Shown: positions 33,067 through 44,454 of the stretch, one piece after another
Numbering within the stretch: the first letter of the stretch is position 1
How the letters are laid out: each line of letters opens with the position of its first letter
NCBI GenBank assembly: GCA_037447655.1
Contig: JBBHKE010000967.1
Location: 384,802-448,801 of the forward strand
Direction: 5' to 3'
From: Zygnema cylindricum
Taxonomy: Eukaryota > Streptophyta > Zygnematophyceae > Zygnematales > Zygnemataceae
Length of the DNA stretch: 64,000 bases
Position numbers and translations under genes: made by a program
The notes under the pieces: model-generated
Databases searched by the model: none
Seen by the model: the letters and a program-made list of their open reading frames with translations, nothing else
What the model was told of the DNA's origin: nothing

Positions 33067-33111
33067 GTATACAAATTCATCAACGGGAAGTGTAGCCCTT
33101 CGTGTCGGGGG

Positions 33112-33867
33112 TCAAACCCGATTGTCATCCCATCCATTTCGAAAAATTCGTGTGACACATGCACTTTTATAAAGTGGACATACTCTAAAAGTATGTCCTA
33201 AATCATTCCAATAAAAACAATTTTCTGATTTACCACTTTTTCTATTTTTCTGAAATTGTGATCTCACACCCTGATAATTCCCCCTATTCTTTAAAGCCTC
33301 TTTATCATCTTCTTCATCTAAAACAAATCTGATAGCTAAAGGTAAGCTCCAATCCTTTTTATCAACTTGTTTTAATCTATCTAAAGCACACCTATATTCT
33401 TTAGGTAATCCTTTCATTAACAAGAGAACCTTTTGAACATTTGTAAAGTTTCCTCCTGCAATATCATTTTCTGCAAACAATCTTTGCAAACTAAGGCAAT
33501 ATTTCAACATGCTACCTCCAGCATATTTATATTCAAATATTTTTGTAGCACTAATCATCCAATGATACACATAAGTCTTTTGATAAGTGCATTCTAAACA
33601 CTTCCACAATTCAGCTGCACTCTTCACATCAAGGTACATCATTACAAATTCCTTTGTCATAGATAGCTTGATAATCCTCAAGCACTCCAGGTTTTTCTCC
33701 TCCCATTCAGACGATGTTTCGACACATGTCCCATCCACCACATCCATAAGCTCCCTCAACTTGAAGTAGCTCTCCATAATACTCCTCCAACAATAATATT
33801 CAGTTCCATCAAATATGGGTAAGTACGATTCATTCAATATGGGTAGCCATGGGCGTGGGCCCATAAC
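33112..33867 (-). CDS. element C gag
   Basis: About 250 residues. The open frame extends to 33894, but that part is LTR and primer-binding site. The first in-frame ATG after the LTR lies within the primer-binding site, giving MGPRPWLPILNES. Copia gag marks: YLPIFDGTEYYCWRSIMESY, then a UBN2 helical core (KEFVMMYLDVKSAAELWKCL; MLKYCLSLQRLFAEND; VLLLMKGLPKEY), then a zinc knuckle. The knuckle reads CFYWNDLGHTFRVC: the second cysteine is tryptophan (one-base change TGC to TGG), so nucleic-acid binding is probably impaired. No internal stop, unlike the other gag genes here. It ends before a frameshift into the next ORF. Confidence 0.8.
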   Translation of the reverse strand, partial: VMGPRPWLPILNESYLPIFDGTEYYCWRSIMESYFKLRELMDVVDGTCVETSSEWEEKNLECLRIIKLSMTKEFVMMYLDVKSAAELWKCLECTYQKTYVYHWMISATKIFEYKYAGGSMLKYCLSLQRLFAENDIAGGNFTNVQKVLLLMKGLPKEYRCALDRLKQVDKKDWSLPLAIRFVLDEEDDKEALKNRGNYQGVRSQFQKNRKSGKSENCFYWNDLGHTFRVCPLYKSACVTRIFRNGWDDNRV

Positions 33868-33868
33868 C

Positions 33869-35110
33869 TGTTGTCCATAGCCATTTCTAGCCATGGATTC
33901 ACCCTCGGAAGCACCATAGACTACCCAAAAACAGCCTACTTTGAATCAACACAGAATTCTACAAAAATAACAAAACAAGCTGAAACTACATCAACAGATA
34001 TTATCTAGGATTTGGAATAACCTCACAAAGTTTCAGACAAATGTAATAAACAGAGCGATCACATCATCTAGTCAAAGTTGCAGAAAAACAGTTTGCCAGA
34101 ACTTTGATAAAACAGACTAACTTCACAAAGAAGTAAAACACAGACCAGGCACACAATAGTCCTGCAAATCTGTGACAATAATAAAAATACAAAGAGGAAC
34201 ACACATGCAGAATTTCAGATAATTCTGCTAACAGATCTGAGAGTAATCCTCAGATAAAAATTACCAAAAAACACCATAAACAGTTTTTGGTCCAAAAGTT
34301 CCTATGTCTTAAAATGACTAAGCCCTACAAGTATAAACTAGAGCTCACTACTAAACGTACGGAGGCATACCAGCCGTACGCTATCTACCAGCTACCTCAA
34401 TTAATGTTAATATACCCGAATACTTCAAGGTATGTCAAAATGAGTAAAAGTACACTAATAACTAATTCACAAAAAGACAAAACAATGTTTAACCAAATAT
34501 TTACACCGACAACAAAATCGTATGCTGAGTCATTGCGTGTTAGTCAACAAGACTCCACGAATCTCGTAAAACAATCCGAGCCGTCCAAAAATAGATATTG
34601 TGTGATTGACGCGATTTCGCGTCACCACCACTTGAAAAATACCGGCGGCCTTTGTCCGCCGTCCGTCGCTCTAGTTCGGCACCCTCGATGTCGCGCCACG
34701 TAATCCCAAATTCCACTTGACGAAACGACGTCAAACCATCCAAGTTTGTCCGTACCGCAATTACGTACTTCGCCATAAATTACGCTTACCAATTTTAAGT
34801 ACTCCTGTAAAATAACATTCTTTGTACCGTCGCGTCCATTTCCATAAATGCCACCTGTCACATTATGTTTTGTACGTGCGACGTACCATTTCAATCTCCT
34901 CGACCGCCGTCCATTTCTTAACGCATTCCGCGCCACTCAATTACTCCATCACGTCCCTTTAATTTTACTCATACATTTATTCCCCCAATCCATAAATCCA
35001 TTCGAACCTCCATTTGTATAACCACATTAGTTCCAGTAATAACATACGCACGAAACGTCGCGTGCGCACAAAATGTCGCGTACGCACGAAACAAACATTT
35101 CAGAACAACA
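33869..35110 (-). repeat. element C 5' LTR
   Basis: 1242 bp. Next to the primer-binding site GGTTATGGGCCCAC, which is complementary to the anticodon arm of initiator tRNA-Met and read on the minus strand from 33868. Confidence 0.9.
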
Positions 35111-35115
35111 TTACT

Positions 35116-36353
35116 CTCCTCTCCTTCCTCCACAAACCCTTCGGGTTGTCGCATGAAGATCTCCTCTTCCAATTCTCCATACAAAAAGGCTGTTTTGATG
35201 TCTATCTGGTGCACTTCCATGTCTTCCGCGTTGCCAATATGAGAAGTATGCGGACGGAGGGAAATCAGACCACCGGGGCAAAGGTTTCCTTGTAGTCAAT
35301 TCCCTCTTTTAGTGTAAATCCCTTTGCCACTAATCGGGCCTTGTAGCGCTCAATTGTGTTATCTGGGTTCAGTTTTAATTTGAAAACCCACTTACAACCG
35401 ATTGGTTTTCGGTTAGGTGGACAATCAACCAGCTCATAAGTATCGACTACCATAAATGAGGCCATCTCCTCATTGATGGCTGTCTTCCACCGGTTTCTTT
35501 CTGGACAAGTCATCGCCTCTCCATAAGTTTGAGGTTCATCTTGATAAGATAGTTTAGTTACCTTGTTATTAACCTGTTTTTCTTGCAGTCTTTTGCTACT
35601 TCTCCTCCCCCCTCAAAATCTGAGGCTTGAATAGATGGTTCTCGTGGATTCTTTTGCACAAACTCCTATCCCTTGATTCCGAATCAATTTCCACCACGTC
35701 TTCCGCTTCGGGTAGAGTTGCTACTAGAGTTTCCACAGCCGAGTCCTTTTCGGTTTGATTTGTACCTGCAAGAATATCATCGTCTCTAAAACCCGGATAT
35801 TTAGGGAGCTCAAAGTCATCGGAATTTTCTGACTCAAATCTGATTTTTACTGACTTTGTATATTTGAAGGGATCCACACACTTTTCTTCATCCATAACTA
35901 CTAGATGCTTTACTAAGATTATATCTTCCCTTTTTAGATCATAAACTCTATATCCTTTAACATCCTCGTAATATCCTAATAAGTATCCCGATTTTCCTTT
36001 ATGATCTAGCTTCGAATTAGACCGATCTGTATCTAGACTGAATACTTGACTGCCCAAAACCTTTAAGTGAGATAAGTCTGGTTTCCGGCCTGTCCATCTC
36101 TCATAAGGTGTTTGATCTTTTATAGCTGAAGTAAGAACTATATATTTGAGGTAATTAGCACAGTTCATTGCTTCTGCCCAAAACCTTTTTCCTATCTTCT
36201 TATCTGACAACATACTTCTAGCACTATCACTTAGTGTTCTATTTAACCTTTCAGCTACCCCATTCTGTTTTAGGTTTTCTACAACTATCTTTTGGTGTTG
36301 GACCCTATCTTCCCTCAGAAAATCCTCAAACTGGTTAGAAGTATACTCTCCAC
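35116..36353 (-). pseudogene. A-minus integrase C-terminal part and RT N-terminal part
   Basis: From 36353 down: the end of the integrase core (SARSMLSDKK-like, KRFWAEAMNCANYLK, TPYERWTGRKPDLSHLKVLG), then the acidic GKGY/ESED linker to 35596, then after a frameshift the RT start MTCPERNRWKTAINEEM, ELVDCPPNRKPIGCKWVFKLK, RYKARLVAKGFTLKEGIDY and [23 protein letters not shown] (to 35116). It stops at element C and resumes at 30851. Confidence 0.85.
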
Positions 36354-36358
36354 CATTG

Positions 36359-37398
36359 TGTAGAAACTAATGGTTTTGAAGTATTTTCTACGTCTGAAAA
36401 GAAATATAGAAGCCGAGGCAGTCTATCTCTAACTTCTCTCTCCAACTCTCAAACTTGTCGCAGTCACTGAAAAATTGGAGAGGAAGCTAGAGCCATGGCT
36501 ACCTAGGCTATCCTGAGGTTTACGGGAAATTTATATTAGTTCGGATTTATTTATTTAAAAGGTATGTGCGGGCGGCAGGAATTGATCATTGTACCTACCG
36601 GCCGGCAGACAGGATATACCGGTAGCCTTAGCCGTTAAGTCTAGTAGTCATGATAAAGATTGATAGTTATTTAAATATGTATACGTATGATTATTCATTT
36701 AACTATAATAGATTACGGGATACATAGATCCGGTAATATATAAAGTACAGATTACGGTACGGACTATAAATCAATACCGCGCATTTGTTTCGTAAATGAA
36801 ACAAATACCGCACATGTATTTATTACGGCTACGATTAAATTAGATTCTAAATCGGACGGCCGCAATTAGCGTCGAGATCGCGGAGGAAGTTTTCGGTGGT
36901 TTGTGGCCATCGCCACATCAGATGACGCGTGGCGAAATTTCGTTGGATCGTGGAATCCCCGGAGATTATGGCATCGAATCCGGATATGACATGTGTCGAC
37001 ATTTAGGCCTTGTCGTATAATGTCCGTACCTAAAGTAAACCGGCAGCTGTACTTTTGCGTACGGAACTCAATTCGGCTTGGTTCCGTACATCACTAGATA
37101 GAGTCTGTGAGAGAGATAGGACTTAGAAAAATTAGGAGATAGGACCCTCTCTCCCAGAGAGCTTTTGTACAAAAGGTCAACTTTGACCCTCCATAACTTA
37201 CTGCTCAGGGGAACAAATTCAGAGATTCTTTTTGATATCAACTCAAGGGAGTCTTCTCTTCACAGGGATGAAGGTGGTCAGAGTTTTTGTGTGCCAGGGT
37301 GGCAGTTATTTTTGCTTAAACACAAAGGGGTCAGGATTATCCTAGAGGCATCTTGGAAGCTGTCCACTCTGAGGACTTATGGAGGTCTCAGAGTTTCA
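36359..37398 (+). mobile_element. solo LTR of the A family inserted in A-minus
   Basis: 1040 bp, TGTAGAAACTAATGG...GAGTTTCA, opposite in orientation to its host. Perfect duplication CATTG (36354-36358 and 37399-37403). It splits the integrase gene just before the second catalytic Asp region. Confidence 0.95.
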
Positions 37399-37403
37399 CA
37401 TTG

Positions 37404-38188
37404 TCACTCCATACTCTCTTGATTGGAGTTTCATGGAGTTTTTCGCTTCATGCTTTATATTGTCTAAAATAATCCTGAGCTTCTGACTTGTTTTTCAAAA
37501 AATACACCCGCGAATACCGAGACCAATCATCAGTTATAGTCATCATAAATCTCTTCCCCCCCGTTGAGGGCACTCTAGCCGGTCCCCAAATATCTGTGTG
37601 TACTAGATCTAGAATTTTTTCTCCCTTATAGGTGGCTCTTTTAGGAAAGGGTAATCTGTGTGTTTTACCTTGAGCACATCCACTACAATCACTTATATTA
37701 TCATTCTCACTAAACTTAATCCCTTCCACCACTCCCATCTTTTTCATCTCTCTTAACTTGTCTAGATTCACATGCCAAAGCCTCTTATGCCACATCATAA
37801 TATCATGAACACCAGCATAATAAAGTTTCTTCGTTTCATTACTTAAGATCAGCCTAAACATCTCATGGCTACCTTTCTCAGCAATGAAATAGACATCCTC
37901 CTCAAAACTAGCAGTAAAGACTCCTTCTCTAGTGCTAGTGAAAAAACCCTTATCATCTAAATAGATGTAGAAATAAGGTTTTTCTTCAGCTCGAGAATAA
38001 ACAATACATCGGAGAATTTTAATATTGATGTCTTTCCTTCTACTAACACTTTCAGATCTACCGATCCTACAAGAGTAGTGGTGACTATCCTCCCATCCCC
38101 GTACTCTATCTCTACGGTGGGAATCTTTCTTATCTTAGTGAACAGGTGCCTATCCTTACACATGTGCATGGAGGCACCTGATCTCTAT
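37404..38188 (-). pseudogene. A-minus protease to integrase N-terminal part
   Basis: The protease site should read DSGAS. Here a one-base insertion (ATAGAGATCAGG at about 38171-38182) destroys it, and a TAG lies just before. The sequence continues with MHMCKDRHLFTKIRKIP, VLFILELKKNLISTS, the pre-integrase H-H-C-C zinc domain (WHKRLWHVNLDKLREM ... CSGCAQGKTHRLPF) and the integrase start DLVHTDIWGPARVPSTGGKRFMM. A TGA replaces Trp after QYKA (about 37447). All of these lesions are shared with A-plus. Confidence 0.85.
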
Positions 38189-39317
38189 AATCTAGCCTGC
38201 TTCACCTTTCAATCCACCGTAAGCACATTTCTGCCTTCGTGGAATTTCAACCTCATTTTTCGCCTCCAACTCCTCATCCAAAAGGAGCTCATCGTCCTCG
38301 TCCTCGGATTCCGCCTCAAGTACCTTTGTGACAAGGGCCTTTTTCTTTCCTCTCGGGGTACCACCGGTCTGCCCCTCCTTTAACCAAAGCTCGGTTAGCT
38401 TAGTGCACTCTGCCATATAGTGCCCCGGTTTCTTACAAAAATGACATAAACCTTTGGGAGCCCTTGGTTTGAACTTCAGCCTGTTTTTTCTGCTCCCTAC
38501 CCCCATAGTTTCCGACTGGTTTCCGGGAATCCTTCTTCCTCCAGTCAGTCGCTGTTGCCAAGGCTTGGCCACTCTTTCCTACCCTTCGGATCTCAATCGT
38601 ATTCTCTCGAACGAGAATCATCCCTACTATTGAGTTCCATATCCACCTTGAGTCCGGCAAGTCCTGCACACGGTTGACTATGTTCTCGAACTCATCAGGT
38701 AACTTCATCAGTAAACAGTTAACCTTTTCTTTTTCACTAAAATCTTTTCCCGCACTCTCTAGCTCCATCAAGAGTGTAGCAAGCTCATTGCAAAAATCCA
38801 ACATATTTCCCCCTTTGTATACATTCTCCTTAACTTTCTGATTTGCCAACTGTTGTTGTTGAATCGTACCACTTCGGTACATCTCTATGAGAGCCATCCA
38901 AAGATCGGATGCCCTTTCTACCTGCAAATGAGGACATGCAAGTCCTTGAGTCAGATGGCGTAGGATAAAGTGCTTTGCCGCCATATTGTTGAAGTCCCAA
39001 GTTTCAGTATCATTCTCCTCGTTCCTCGGAATAGGTGACATGAATGCCGAACCAGTTGCTATTGGTGTGGTCGCCTCCTTCTCCTTTCCTTTGTCCACCA
39101 GCTCTCTTTCTTTTGTTTCCTCCGTTGAAGGTGGATCCTCTTCTCTGGTGAATCTGCTTCCTCCAAACCCTGGAGGAATTCGAAGACTTGATGGGCGCCC
39201 CAACCGTCCACTCACTATCCCCTAAAACCTTTTTTTGCATAGAGCTCCTATCATCATACTTTCTCGGTATATGAAGCTTGTTCCATTAAAGATTGGTACC
39301 CTAGAGGGTGGGCCCAT
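38189..39317 (-). pseudogene. A-minus gag
   Basis: The apparent start ATG (39315-39317) is in the primer-binding site: MGPPSRVPIFNGTSFIY. A TAG follows KRF (Trp expected), then the frame is open from VSGRLGRPSSLRIPPGFGG. UBN2 core: WDFNNMAAKHFILRHLTQGL, ASDLWMALIEMY, MLDFCNELATLLMELE, VNCLLMKLPDEFENIV. A 2-bp deletion at about 38475 separates this from the zinc knuckle CHFCKKPGHYMAEC, which is intact here but has a stop in A-plus, and from the acidic tail EAESEDEDDELLLDEE. Confidence 0.85.
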
Positions 39318-39321
39318 AACT
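39303..39321 (-). promoter_or_regulatory. A-minus primer-binding site
   Basis: Sense sequence AGTTATGGGCCCACC directly after the LTR. GTTATGGGCCCACC is complementary to GGTGGGCCCATAAC, the anticodon stem-loop of plant-type initiator tRNA-Met, not to its 3' CCA end. This matches the half-tRNA priming established for Drosophila copia. Confidence 0.8.
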
Positions 39322-40376
39322 TGAAACTCTGAGACCACCATAAGTCCTCAGAGTGGACAGCTTCCAAGAAGCCTCTAGGATAACCTTGACCCCTTTGTGT
39401 TTCAGAAAAAATAACTGCCACCCTGACAGACAAAATCTTTGACCAACTTCACCCTTGTGAAGACAAGACTCCCCTGAGTCGATAGCAAAAAGAATCTCTG
39501 AATTTGCTCCCCTGAGTCGTAAGTTATGGAGGGTCAAAGTTGAACTTTTGTACAGAAGCTCTTTGGGAGAGAGGGTCCTATCTTCTAATTTTTCTAAGTC
39601 CTATCTCTCTCACAAACTCTATCTACTGATGTACGGAGCCAATCAGATTTCAGTTCCGTACACAAAAGTACAGCTGCCAGTGTAATTTCTGTACGGACAG
39701 TGTAGGACATGGCCTAAATGTTGACACGTGGTATGTCCGGATTCGCTCCCTTAATCCTCGGAGATGCCGCAATCCAATGTGCTTCCGCCATGTGTCATCC
39801 GATGTGGCGATGACCACAAACCGGCAAAATCCTCTTCAGCGATCTCGGCGCTAATTCCGGCTGTCCGATTAAATTCACATTTAATCGTAGCCGTAATAAA
39901 TGCATGCACGGTATTGTTTCACTAAAGAGATAAATGCGCGGTATTGGTTTCTTATCCGTACCGGAATCCGTACTTTTACTTTTACAAGATATATGTCTCT
40001 CGTAAACAGTTACAATTAAATGAACTATCCTACGTATAAATGTTTAAATAATAATCAAACCATATACTACATAACACTACTTCTAGACTTAACGGCTAAG
40101 GCTAACGGCTACCGGCTGTCTGCCGGCCGGTAGGTACCAGGATCAAATCCTGTGGCCGGCACATATCTTTTAGTTAACAAACCACTAACTAATATATATT
40201 TTCCCGTAAACCTCTGGATAGCCTAGGTAGCCATGGCTCTAGCTCCCTCTCCAATTTCTCAGTGACTGCAACAAGTTTGAGAGTTGGAGAGAGAAGTTAG
40301 AGGTAGACTGCCTCGGCATCTTTCTTATTTCTATTCAGACCTAGAAAATACTTTAAAAAGACCATTAATTTCTACA
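39322..40376 (-). repeat. A-minus 5' LTR
   Basis: 1055 bp. The gag-proximal end is TGAAACTCTGAG on the plus strand, the outer end TTTCTACA. Contains the clearest tRNA-like hairpin (40121-40161). Confidence 0.9.
40121..40161 (+). other. tRNA top-half-like hairpin in an LTR (antisense to the element)
   Basis: TGCCGGCC (40121-40128) pairs exactly with GGCCGGCA (40154-40161). Inside is a T-arm-like hairpin CCAGG-ATCAAAT-CCTG, whose loop region resembles a Pol III B box (GGATCAAATCC). A-box-like GGCTAAGG text lies about 30 bp upstream (40091 onward). Confidence 0.65.
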
Positions 40377-40381
40377 AAGAG

Positions 40382-41066
40382 TGTACCGTACAAAAAATTA
40401 CAGGTAGCGTCGTACTTTCTGTACGGTCCATATACGATATGAGCATAATGTAACATTTGTCACATTCGGAATTATCATCTCGCGTTCTGGAAATCCTGCA
40501 ATCCTCTCGGATACTGCCACGTGTCACCCGCAATGGGAGTGTCCGAAAAAGCCAAGTCGTCCACTCCAAAATCTCAGCTCGCACCACGACCGTTCGATGA
40601 AGACTGTCATTTAATATTGGCAGTTTAAATAATGTGTCGTTTCGTTAATTCTGCGTGGTACGGAATTTGTGCGGTATAATACGTTTCCGTGTTCAAGCCG
40701 TCCCGTAAGCAGTTAAATGAAACATATAGTATCGTTCACATTTATATAATTGTTGTACCCTATATAATTCAGCACCGATCCTTTACTATTTGATAAAGCT
40801 ACCGCCTACCGGATACTTGACGGATGACAGGTACCATGATCAACTCTTGTGTCCGTCAAGATCTTTTTGATACACCTACCTTAAACTACAGCTTGTCTCT
40901 CTCTCTGGGAAGCATGGGCAGCTAAGGTTCTAGCTTCCTCTCCAACTTTCAGTGACTGTGACAATTGTGGGGGTTTGGAGAGTGGAGCGAGAGGGAGGCT
41001 GCCTTTGTTGACTTCCTGTTATTAAGTTTCCTTTATTCACACCTAGAAAATATATACATTTCAACA
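40382..41066 (-). mobile_element. element D 5' LTR, right part (split)
   Basis: Continues the D LTR after the AAGAG duplication (40377-40381) and ends '...tacatttcaaca' at 41066. With the left part the LTR is about 1.16 kb. Contains the tRNA-like hairpin at 40816-40860. Confidence 0.75.
40816..40860 (+). other. tRNA top-half-like hairpin in the element D LTR
   Basis: CTTGACGGA (40816-40824) pairs perfectly with TCCGTCAAG (40852-40860) around a decayed T-arm (CCATG-ATCAACT-CTTGTG). The stem sequence differs from the A family but pairing is kept. Confidence 0.65.
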
Positions 41067-41800
41067 AACATCACTGAAATCTACTTTTGTGAAATCGAAC
41101 GTCTAGGAGGAGCTCATGGTGGTTAGAAAAATTTAGGGGTACAAATACTCGGGGGGAATTTGGGTCGAGTATTATGATAACTTTTGTGCATTTATTGATG
41201 TACACTCTTTTGTTGGGGGGTCATTTCATGAGTTTCAGCAGGCAACTCTACTTATTAGAGGTCTTTCTAGTATCATGAAAGGTGTATCTACTCAGTTAAA
41301 GAGTCATGATAAAGCTAGTTAGTCATTTCAATTAGCATATAATCTTATATTGGAGGAAGATTGTAATACTAAACTCCTTGAATAAGAAGGAAAGGTTGAA
41401 GCTTTTGCCACAGACTTTCACAAAAAAAACCAGTTTAATTAGAATATGAATAAGTTTAACCAGAATCAGAATCAGTTTCATCAGTTTAATCAGAGGCCAA
41501 ATAGAAAATCTTCTACTGCATGTTTCTATTGTTCTGAGAAAGTTCATGGATACAGGTACTGTCATTAGCTGAAAAAGGCAAATGAGACAGGTTTATACAA
41601 GCTAGGTTGGAAGTAAAGCGAATATCACATAGGCTTTTCTGGAAACCCTACCCGTAGAGATGCTCTTTTTTCAGCTTTTGCAACTGATGCTGATGAGTCT
41701 CTAAACTTCAATGAGCAAGAGGAGGGAGAATTATTTGTTATTGCGTCAACAATAGAGGGTCCTTAGAATGCAAGATGGCATGGAGGGTCCTTAGGATGCA
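41067..41800 (+). pseudogene. element B gag, 5' truncated
   Basis: Plus-strand copia of a different family. It starts abruptly at the D LTR edge. Reading: QATLLIRGLSSIMKGVSTQL, FQLAYNLILEEDCNTKLL (UBN2 part), an Asn/Gln-rich linker (NKFNQNQNQFHQFNQRPN) and a zinc knuckle CFYCSEKVHGYRYC (41521-41562). Several stops interrupt it (for example after HDKAS). The N-terminal half and 5' LTR of B are absent at this site. Confidence 0.75.
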
Positions 41801-43408
41801 AGATGGATCATGGACACGGGAGCATCAGCCCACATGTGTTGGAACGAGGCGGCTTTTACAAAGGTGTTGCAAACACTTCCAAAGAGTATCTACTATGCTT
41901 GTGGCATGAGTGTTCAAACCTCAGCTCAAGGTGATGCTTCTTTAATGGTAGATGTGGGGGGGAAGTCAGTAGAGAGAACTCTTCATAATGTTTTGTATGT
42001 TCCAAACTTAAAAAAAAAAATTTTCTCTACATCCTTAGTGGAGAGCAAAGGCTTTGAAGTCATTCTGAAAGGAGGTAGACAGGTTGTTAACAAGAAAGGA
42101 AAAGTAGCAGTTACACGAACTAGAGATTCTAGCAAAATGTACCGGATGGACGTGGCTGAATCAAAGGAAAATGATGTTTTCTACTCCAGTGTCGAGTCTG
42201 ATAATGAGTTGTGGCATAAAAGATAAGGACACATGAATTATGATAGTCTAAAAAAAATGGTGAATTCGGGAAAAGTTAATGGAGTGTTTCTCACCTATCA
42301 TCCTATAAAATCATGTGATGCAGTTCACTTGGTAAGATCCACAGATTGCCATTTCCACAGGAAACAAATCACATATCGGAATGAGTTCTACAGCTAATAC
42401 ATTCAGATGTTCTCGCTCCTTCACAAGTGGCTTCGGCTGGAGGCGTCCACTATATTGTCACATTCACTGATGACTACTCCAGGTACACGAAAGTTTACTT
42501 CATGCAGCATAAAAGTGAAGTGTTTACGCACTTCAAACAGTACAATGCGTGGACCGAAAAGCTTCATAGAGTTTCGATCTTGGCGCTGAGATCGGACAAT
42601 GGGGGAGAATACACATCAAAGGAATTCAAAGAATTTTTTCTTGAGGAAGATATCACTCACAGTCTTACAGTTCCAAACACACTGGAACAAAATGGCGTTT
42701 GTGAAAGACTAAATAGGACAGTGAGAGAGAGTGCTCGGTCCATGCTTGCAAATAAAGGGCTCGATTTGAAATTCTGGGCTGAAGCACTTAAGTGTGTTGT
42801 CTATATTAAAAACATAATTGCTTCTAGATGTGTTAACACTACACCTTATGAGCTTTGGACAGGAGAAAAACCTGATGTTAGTCACTTTAAGATTTTTGGT
42901 AGCAAGTGCTTTATTTTAGACACTTCACAGAATAGATGGAAAATGGAGGCTAATGGCTTACTTGGGATTTTGATGGGGTATGATGATAATGCAAAAGGGT
43001 ATAGAGTTTTTGTACTTGAGAAACAGAAGTTGATTATCTCAAGAAATATCTAGATTAAAGAAGAAAAGGATTCGGTTAACTTATTTAAAATGCCACATAA
43101 ACAGGAAAAGGAAAAACATGAATATGTTATTTTTCACCATACACAACGAGTCTACTTTCCAACAGCAAATGGGACACCTCTTCCTTCAGTTTCTCTAGTG
43201 CCATCACATGATGCTTCAACACAAGTTACAACTGAGGAGGAAGGAACTGCTACACAATCAGTACCAGCTCAGGTTACGGTTCAAACAAAGAAAAAAAATC
43301 AGAGGCTGCCGACGAGTTCAGCCTCAGAATTTCTTGGGGGAAAGATATCTAGCAGCTGTCTGCAAGCAAACTCTCACTTGCTTTTTCTGCAGCTAGAGAG
43401 GGGCTTCT
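41800..43408 (+). pseudogene. element B protease and integrase, interrupted by A-plus
   Basis: Protease active site DTGASAHMC at 41813-41839, intact. Then VLYVPNLKKKIFSTSLV, a pre-integrase region with a stop near 42224, and the integrase core from 42427: VHYIVTFTDDYSRYTKVYF, LRSDNGGEYTSKEF (second Asp), LEQNGVCERLNRTVRES (catalytic Glu region), KFWAEALKCVVYIKN and ELWTGEKPDVSHFKIFG. A TAG ends the frame at 43053. A linker with PTANGTPLPSVSL follows until the A-plus insertion at 43409. Confidence 0.85.
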
Positions 43409-44454
43409 TGTAGAAATTAATGGTTTTAAAGTATTTTCTAGGTCTGAATAGAAATAAAGAAGCCGAGGCAGTCTACCTCTAACTTCTCTCTCCAAACTCT
43501 CAAACTTGTCGCAGTCACTAAGAAATTGGAGAGGAAGCTAGAGCCATGGCTACCTAGGCTATCCTGAGGTTTACGGGAAATTTATACTAGTTAGGGAATT
43601 ATTTACTAAAAGGTCTATGCTGGCCACAGGATTTGATCCTGGTACCTACCGGCCGACAGATAGTAAATAGCCGGTAGCCTTAGCCGTTAAGTCTAAAAGT
43701 AGTCTTACGCATTATATAGTACGATAATAAATTAAACAATAAATCATAGGATATATCATTTAACTATAATTGTTAACGGGATACATAGATCTGGTATGTA
43801 AAAGTACGAATTGCGGTACGGATAAGAAATCAATACCGCGCATAGATTTCGTAAGCGAAACAAATACCGCGCATGTAATTATTACGGCTACGATCAAATA
43901 CGAGTTTAATCGGACGGCGGGAATAAGCGCCGAGATCGCGGAAGAAGAATGCGGCGGTTTGTGGGCATCGCCACATCGGATGACAGTGGCGATGTTACAT
44001 TGGAGCGCGGCATCTCCGAGGATTAAAGGAGCGAATCCGGACATACCACGTGTCGACATTTAGGCCATGTCATACAATGTCCGTACATAAAGTACACCGG
44101 CAGCTGTACTTTTTCGTACGGAACTGTAATCTTATTGGTTCCGTACATCAGTAGATAGAGTCTGTGAGAGAGATAGGACTTAGAAAAATTAGAAGATAGG
44201 ACCCTCTCTCCCAGAGAGCTTCTGTACAAAAGGTCAACTTTGACCCTCCATAACTTACGACTCAGGGGAGCAAATTCAAAGATTCTTTTTGCTATCGACT
44301 CAGGGAAGTCTTGTCTTCACAAGGGTGAAGTTGGTCAAAGTTTTTGTCTGTCAGGGTGGCAGTTATTTTTTCTGAAACACAAAGGGGTCAAGGTTATCCT
44401 AGAGGCTTCTTGGAAGCTGTCCACTCTGAGGACTTATGGTGGTCTCAGAGTTCA
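43409..44454 (+). repeat. A-plus 5' LTR
   Basis: 1046 bp, TGTAGAAATTAATGG...CAGAGTTCA. The tRNA-like hairpin is at about 43618-43657 (sense TGGCC...GGCC). Many GTAC and CCACGTGTC motifs lie at 44040-44150. Confidence 0.95.

Larger units (their letters stand above)
30857..35110 (-). mobile_element. element C: gag-only non-autonomous copia element, recent
   Basis: 4254 bp inserted in the RT of A-minus with a perfect duplication TTACT (30852-30856 and 35111-35115). LTRs at 30857-32125 and 33869-35110 both run TGTTGTCC...CAACA. They differ by roughly a dozen substitutions plus one deletion of about 27 bp (about 99% identical), so insertion was recent. The internal region is only 1.74 kb: gag, one further ORF, and a polypurine tract (sense TTTCGGGGGAG). 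No protease, integrase or RT. Confidence 0.9.
28630..40376 (-). mobile_element. Ty1/copia element A-minus, full length with nested inserts
   Basis: LTRs at 28630-29681 and 39322-40376. Perfect 5-bp duplication AAGAG at 28625-28629 and 40377-40381. Minus orientation: gag, protease, integrase, RT and RNase H. It contains a solo LTR (36359-37398) and element C (30857-35110). Without these it is about 6.45 kb, the same size as A-plus. Polypurine tract complement 'ctccccttattttctag' at 29682-29698. Confidence 0.95.
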
